In this document: one piece after another, positions 61,776-64,000 of the stretch
Layout of the letters: each line of letters opens with the position of its first letter
Numbering within the stretch: the stretch's first letter is position 1
Assembly (NCBI RefSeq): GCF_039832105.1
Contig: NZ_JBDOHS010000002.1
Span: 62,001-126,000 of the forward strand
Direction of reading: 5' to 3'
Length of the DNA stretch: 64,000 bases
From: Dorea_A sp016295505
Lineage (GTDB): Bacteria > Bacillota > Clostridia > Lachnospirales > Lachnospiraceae
The notes under the pieces: generated by a model
The model's input: the letters and a program-made list of their open reading frames with translations, nothing else
Told to the model about the DNA's origin: nothing
Databases searched by the model: none
Translations under genes and position numbers: made by a program

Positions 61776-62012
61776 TCATAAATTGTATTCTGCACGAAGC
61801 TTCTGTATCAGGAATTCTCCCTCAACAGAAGTCAGCACGGAATACCACTGAGATCTGAAAAATCTCTCCAGAGAATCAACCTCTGCTTTTGCCGATTTGC
61901 TGTTCAGATTTCTGGAATACTTCTTAAGAGCTTTTCTGTAATCTTCAACAGCAGATAGAACAATCGCATTGGCCAGATTCTCATATGGATCTCCATTATT
62001 TGTTTTTGCCAT
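61776..62012 (-). CDS. Hypothetical phage protein
   Basis: A 78-residue protein (GDPYENLANAIVLSAVEDYR, KYSRNLNSKSAKAEVDSLER) that is usually found between the helicase and the late regulator in such phages. It overlaps the helicase 3' end by 17 bases. No function can be given. Confidence 0.7.
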   Translation of the reverse strand: MAKTNNGDPYENLANAIVLSAVEDYRKALKKYSRNLNSKSAKAEVDSLERFFRSQWYSVLTSVEGEFLIQKLRAEYNL

Positions 62013-63369
62013 CCATCACCACCTCTGCTTTCACGGCATCGATAAGTGCCGACTGTGTATGGTCTTTTGTTTCCAAAGCATTCATAATCTGATCATCAAT
62101 GGTCTTTGCTGTCATAATATGAATTACAGACACTGTATTCTTCTGCCCCTGCCTCCAGAGTCTTGCTACTGTCTGCTGATATAATTCAAGGCTCCAAGTA
62201 AGACCAAACCAGACAAGGATATTTCCACCACTTTGAAGATTAAGACCATGCCCCGCTGATGCTGGATGGATAAGTCCCACCGATACTTCTCCTGCATTCC
62301 ATCTTCGTATATTGGCATCCTTATCCAGTCTGCAGTAATCAATACCGATTTCTTCAAGTCTTGAAACAATCCTGTCCAGATCATGCTGATACCAGTAAGC
62401 TACCAGCACTGGATTTCCACAGGCTGACTCAATAATATCTTCCAGTGCATCCAGCTTTCTGCTATGGATTTCCTCTATGCTTCCATCATCCATATACACA
62501 GCACCATTTGCCATCTGAACCAGTTTTCCTGAAAGAGCCGCTGCATTTGCTGCAGTAACTTCTCCCTTTGGAAGCTTTAACAGTAAGTCCTGTTTCATCC
62601 TCACATATTTAAGCAGTTCCTTTTTATCCAGATGCACGGTATATCTGGAATTCACCAGTTCCGGCATTTTCAAGTGATCAGCTGACTTCATGGAAATTGT
62701 GATATCTGAAATCCTGTCATATATGGCTTTCTCTGCACCCGGCAGAAGCTTGTAACTGTAAACTATCGGACCATTTGCTTTATCCGGCTTAAAATATCTT
62801 TCCCTGTACTGACCGATAAACCTGCCAAGTCTTTCTCCCTTGTCCAGAAGTTTGTATTCCGCAAACAGATCCATAAGACCATTGCTTGACGGTGTACCGG
62901 TCAGACCTACGATGCGATGTACCTTTGGTCTTACCTTCATCAAAGCCTTGAATCTTTTTGACTGATGATTCTTGAAAGATGACAGTTCATCCACAACCAC
63001 CATATCGTAATCAAAAGGAAGTCCGCTCTTTTCAATCAGCCACTGCACATTTTCCCTGTTGATCAGATAAATATCAGCATCCGCTTTCAATGCTTTTATT
63101 CTTTCAGCCTCAGTGCCAACTGCCACACTATATTTCAAATCTGAAATGTGATCCCATTTTTGGATTTCATCCGGCCATGATAATTTGGCAACTCTTATCG
63201 GTGCTATTACCAGAACCTTCCTCACATCGAAGCTGTCAAACATCAGATTGCTTATTGCAGTCAGTGTGATGGAAGTTTTTCCTAAACCACACCCAAGTAA
63301 GACTGCTGCCACCGGATGATTCTCGATATACTCTGTCGCAAAGGACTGATATTCATGTGGTTCGTATTT
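61996..63369 (-). CDS. SNF2/DEAD-type phage helicase
   Basis: A 457-residue superfamily 2 helicase. Motif I is LLGCGLGKTSITLTA, motif II is VVVDELSSFKNHQSKR, motif III VGLTGTPSSNGLMD, and motif VI QTVARLWRQGQKNTV. It lacks further domains. ATG 63369 has GGAGGG upstream and overlaps the VRR-NUC gene by 17 bases. The pair helicase plus VRR-NUC is common in phage replication/recombination modules. Confidence 0.93.
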   Translation of the reverse strand, partial: KYEPHEYQSFATEYIENHPVAAVLLGCGLGKTSITLTAISNLMFDSFDVRKVLVIAPIRVAKLSWPDEIQKWDHISDLKYSVAVGTEAERIKALKADADIYLINRENVQWLIEKSGLPFDYDMVVVDELSSFKNHQSKRFKALMKVRPKVHRIVGLTGTPSSNGLMDLFAEYKLLDKGERLGRFIGQYRERYFKPDKANGPIVYSYKLLPGAEKAIYDRISDITISMKSADHLKMPELVNSRYTVHLDKKELLKYVRMKQDLLLKLPKGEVTAANAAALSGKLVQMANGAVYMDDGSIEEIHSRKLDALEDIIESACGNPVLVAYWYQHDLDRIVSRLEEIGIDYCRLDKDANIRRWNAGEVSVGLIHPASAGHGLNLQSGGNILVWFGLTWSLELYQQTVARLWRQGQKNTVSVIHIMTAKTIDDQIMNALETKDHTQSALIDAVKAEVVMDGKNK

Positions 63370-63634
63370 CATCGATAATCCCTCCAATCTGCTCCGGCTT
63401 ATCAAGTACAAAAACCTTAAACCCAAGCGACCTTAGCATCTTATGTCTTGCCATCTGCAGTGGTCTTGGCTTTTTACCCGGAGCCTTAACCTCTATGAAT
63501 GCCATCCTCCCATTTTTCATAAGGCAGATACGGTCTGGCATCCCATCGAATCCAGGCGATGTGAATTTCGGGCAGATACCACCTTCGGCTCTCACCGCCT
63601 GAACCAGCTTCTGTTCTACTGTTTTTTCTCTCAT
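63353..63634 (-). CDS. VRR-NUC domain nuclease
   Basis: A 93-residue nuclease of the VRR-NUC family (PD-(D/E)XK type): AVRAEGGICPKFTSPGFDGM, GMPDRICLMKNGRMAFIEVK and APGKKPRPLQMARHKMLRSL, with the catalytic Asp, Glu and Lys visible. It resolves branched or flapped DNA. GAGGT precedes the ATG. Confidence 0.93.
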   Translation of the reverse strand: MREKTVEQKLVQAVRAEGGICPKFTSPGFDGMPDRICLMKNGRMAFIEVKAPGKKPRPLQMARHKMLRSLGFKVFVLDKPEQIGGIIDEIRTT

Positions 63635-63731
63635 GTTCTTATTACCTCAAAAATCCCCTATATATAAAAAATGTGTATTATGGTATCTATAGGGCATCTT
63701 TTTTATACTTTCATATTTATAGAAAATATTG

Positions 63732-63884
63732 GGAACATAGGAACAAAAGTAGTAAAGTTGGCATCCGCCGCCCACATTTGGTCTGTTCCCAAAAATGTGC
63801 CTGACATCCTTTCATGGAACAAATGAGTGTTCCCGGAACAGTCCTATGTTCCAGATATTTTTTTAGTTACGCTCTTTGGGAACA
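63732..63884. repeat. GGAACA/TGTTCC iteron cluster
   Basis: Eight copies of GGAACA or its complement occur in 153 bp (63732, 63740, 63784, 63816, 63828, 63835, 63847, 63879). GGAACATAGGA (63732-63742) and TCCTATGTTCC (63842-63852) are perfect inverted copies; TGTTCCCGGAACA forms an inner palindrome. Most lie in the 228-bp non-coding space between the VRR-NUC gene and the partial gene. A replication origin or regulator binding site is possible. Confidence 0.6.
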
Positions 63885-64000
63885 AAGATGAACTGAGGAC
63901 CGTAGTTCGCTACACGCTCTTTTCTATCAAGTCTCACCCATCCAAGCTTCACCAGAATGCCTGACAGTTCATTAGAATCTGCACGCTTTAGATTGGAACG
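63863..64000 (-). CDS. C-terminus of a phage protein, possibly VirE/primase-type
   Basis: The last 45 residues of a leftward gene that continues beyond the window, ending SGILVKLGWVRLDRKERVAN then YGPQFIFVPKERN and TAA at 63865-63863. This looks like the end of virulence-associated E (VirE/VapE) ATPase-primase proteins found upstream of VRR-NUC and helicase in many Firmicutes phages. The assignment rests on context and on the short C-terminal piece. Confidence 0.55.
   Translation of the reverse strand, partial: RSNLKRADSNELSGILVKLGWVRLDRKERVANYGPQFIFVPKERN

Larger units (their letters stand above)
31345..64000. mobile_element. Prophage (siphovirus type), left end inside nanE, right end beyond the window
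   Basis: All genes run leftward and follow the order of HK97-type siphoviruses: helicase and nuclease, late regulator, HNH, small and large terminase, portal, ClpP-like protease, capsid, connectors, tail tube, frameshifted chaperone, tape measure, baseplate, holin, amidase. Three serine recombinases and a five-gene cargo block lie between the lysis genes and the left junction. The junction is near 31,340-31,350, where NanE homology stops abruptly. The right end and early control genes are not in the window. Confidence 0.95.

Overview
The window looks like a chromosome segment of a low-GC Gram-positive gut bacterium of the class Clostridia, most likely Lachnospiraceae (a Ruminococcus/Mediterraneibacter/Dorea-like organism). 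The evidence is the strong GGAGG ribosome binding sites, a tyrosine T-box leader, a nan operon with a sodium:solute symporter, and a siphovirus-type prophage with tandem large serine recombinases. The species call is inference from gene content only.

Region 1 (1-11.7 kb) is mixed housekeeping: the start of a short-chain dehydrogenase, a D-2-hydroxyacid dehydrogenase divergent from an anion permease, a tautomerase, rplM-rpsI, a MATE exporter, a GH13 glycosidase and a flavin reductase. A block at 3.4-6.8 kb (DUF2442/DUF4160 pair, SWIM zinc-finger protein, YkgJ-type cysteine-cluster protein, a gene remnant) is flanked by direct repeats. Each repeat contains the 3' end of rpsI and its terminator, so the block looks like a small island or duplication at rpsI.

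Region 2 (11.7-21.7 kb) is a leftward cluster that looks like an envelope phospho-signalling system: two paralogous zinc-ribbon/TM/TPR proteins, an FHA-FHA-ABC transporter, an FHA protein, a transmembrane Ser/Thr kinase with an outside TPR domain, a 41-residue membrane peptide, a polytopic membrane protein and a small zinc-ribbon protein. Upstream are tyrS and a DUF3267 protein, both behind a tyrosine T-box leader.

Region 3 (24.2-31.4 kb) is a leftward sialic-acid operon: nanE (3' half only), nanA, an SSS transporter, a YhcH-type protein, a ROK kinase (nanK), an RpiR regulator and nagA, followed by an SGNH hydrolase framed by two REP-like GC palindromes. Together these genes would import N-acetylneuraminate and convert it to glucosamine-6-phosphate.

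Region 4 (about 31.35 kb to the right edge) is a prophage whose left junction lies inside nanE. All its genes run leftward. From right to left: replication/helicase genes, a late regulator, HNH, terminase, portal, protease, capsid, connectors, tail (with a -1 frameshifted tail chaperone), tape measure, baseplate, a PKD/LRR surface protein, holin, amidase, three tandem serine recombinases, and a five-gene cargo operon. The cargo is an XRE regulator, an unrecognised 361-aa protein, a 66-aa zinc-ribbon/hydrophobic peptide, and two DUF262 proteins, one with a DUF1524 HNH nuclease domain. It lies between the recombinases and the junction and is the best candidate here for an undescribed (probably anti-phage) system.
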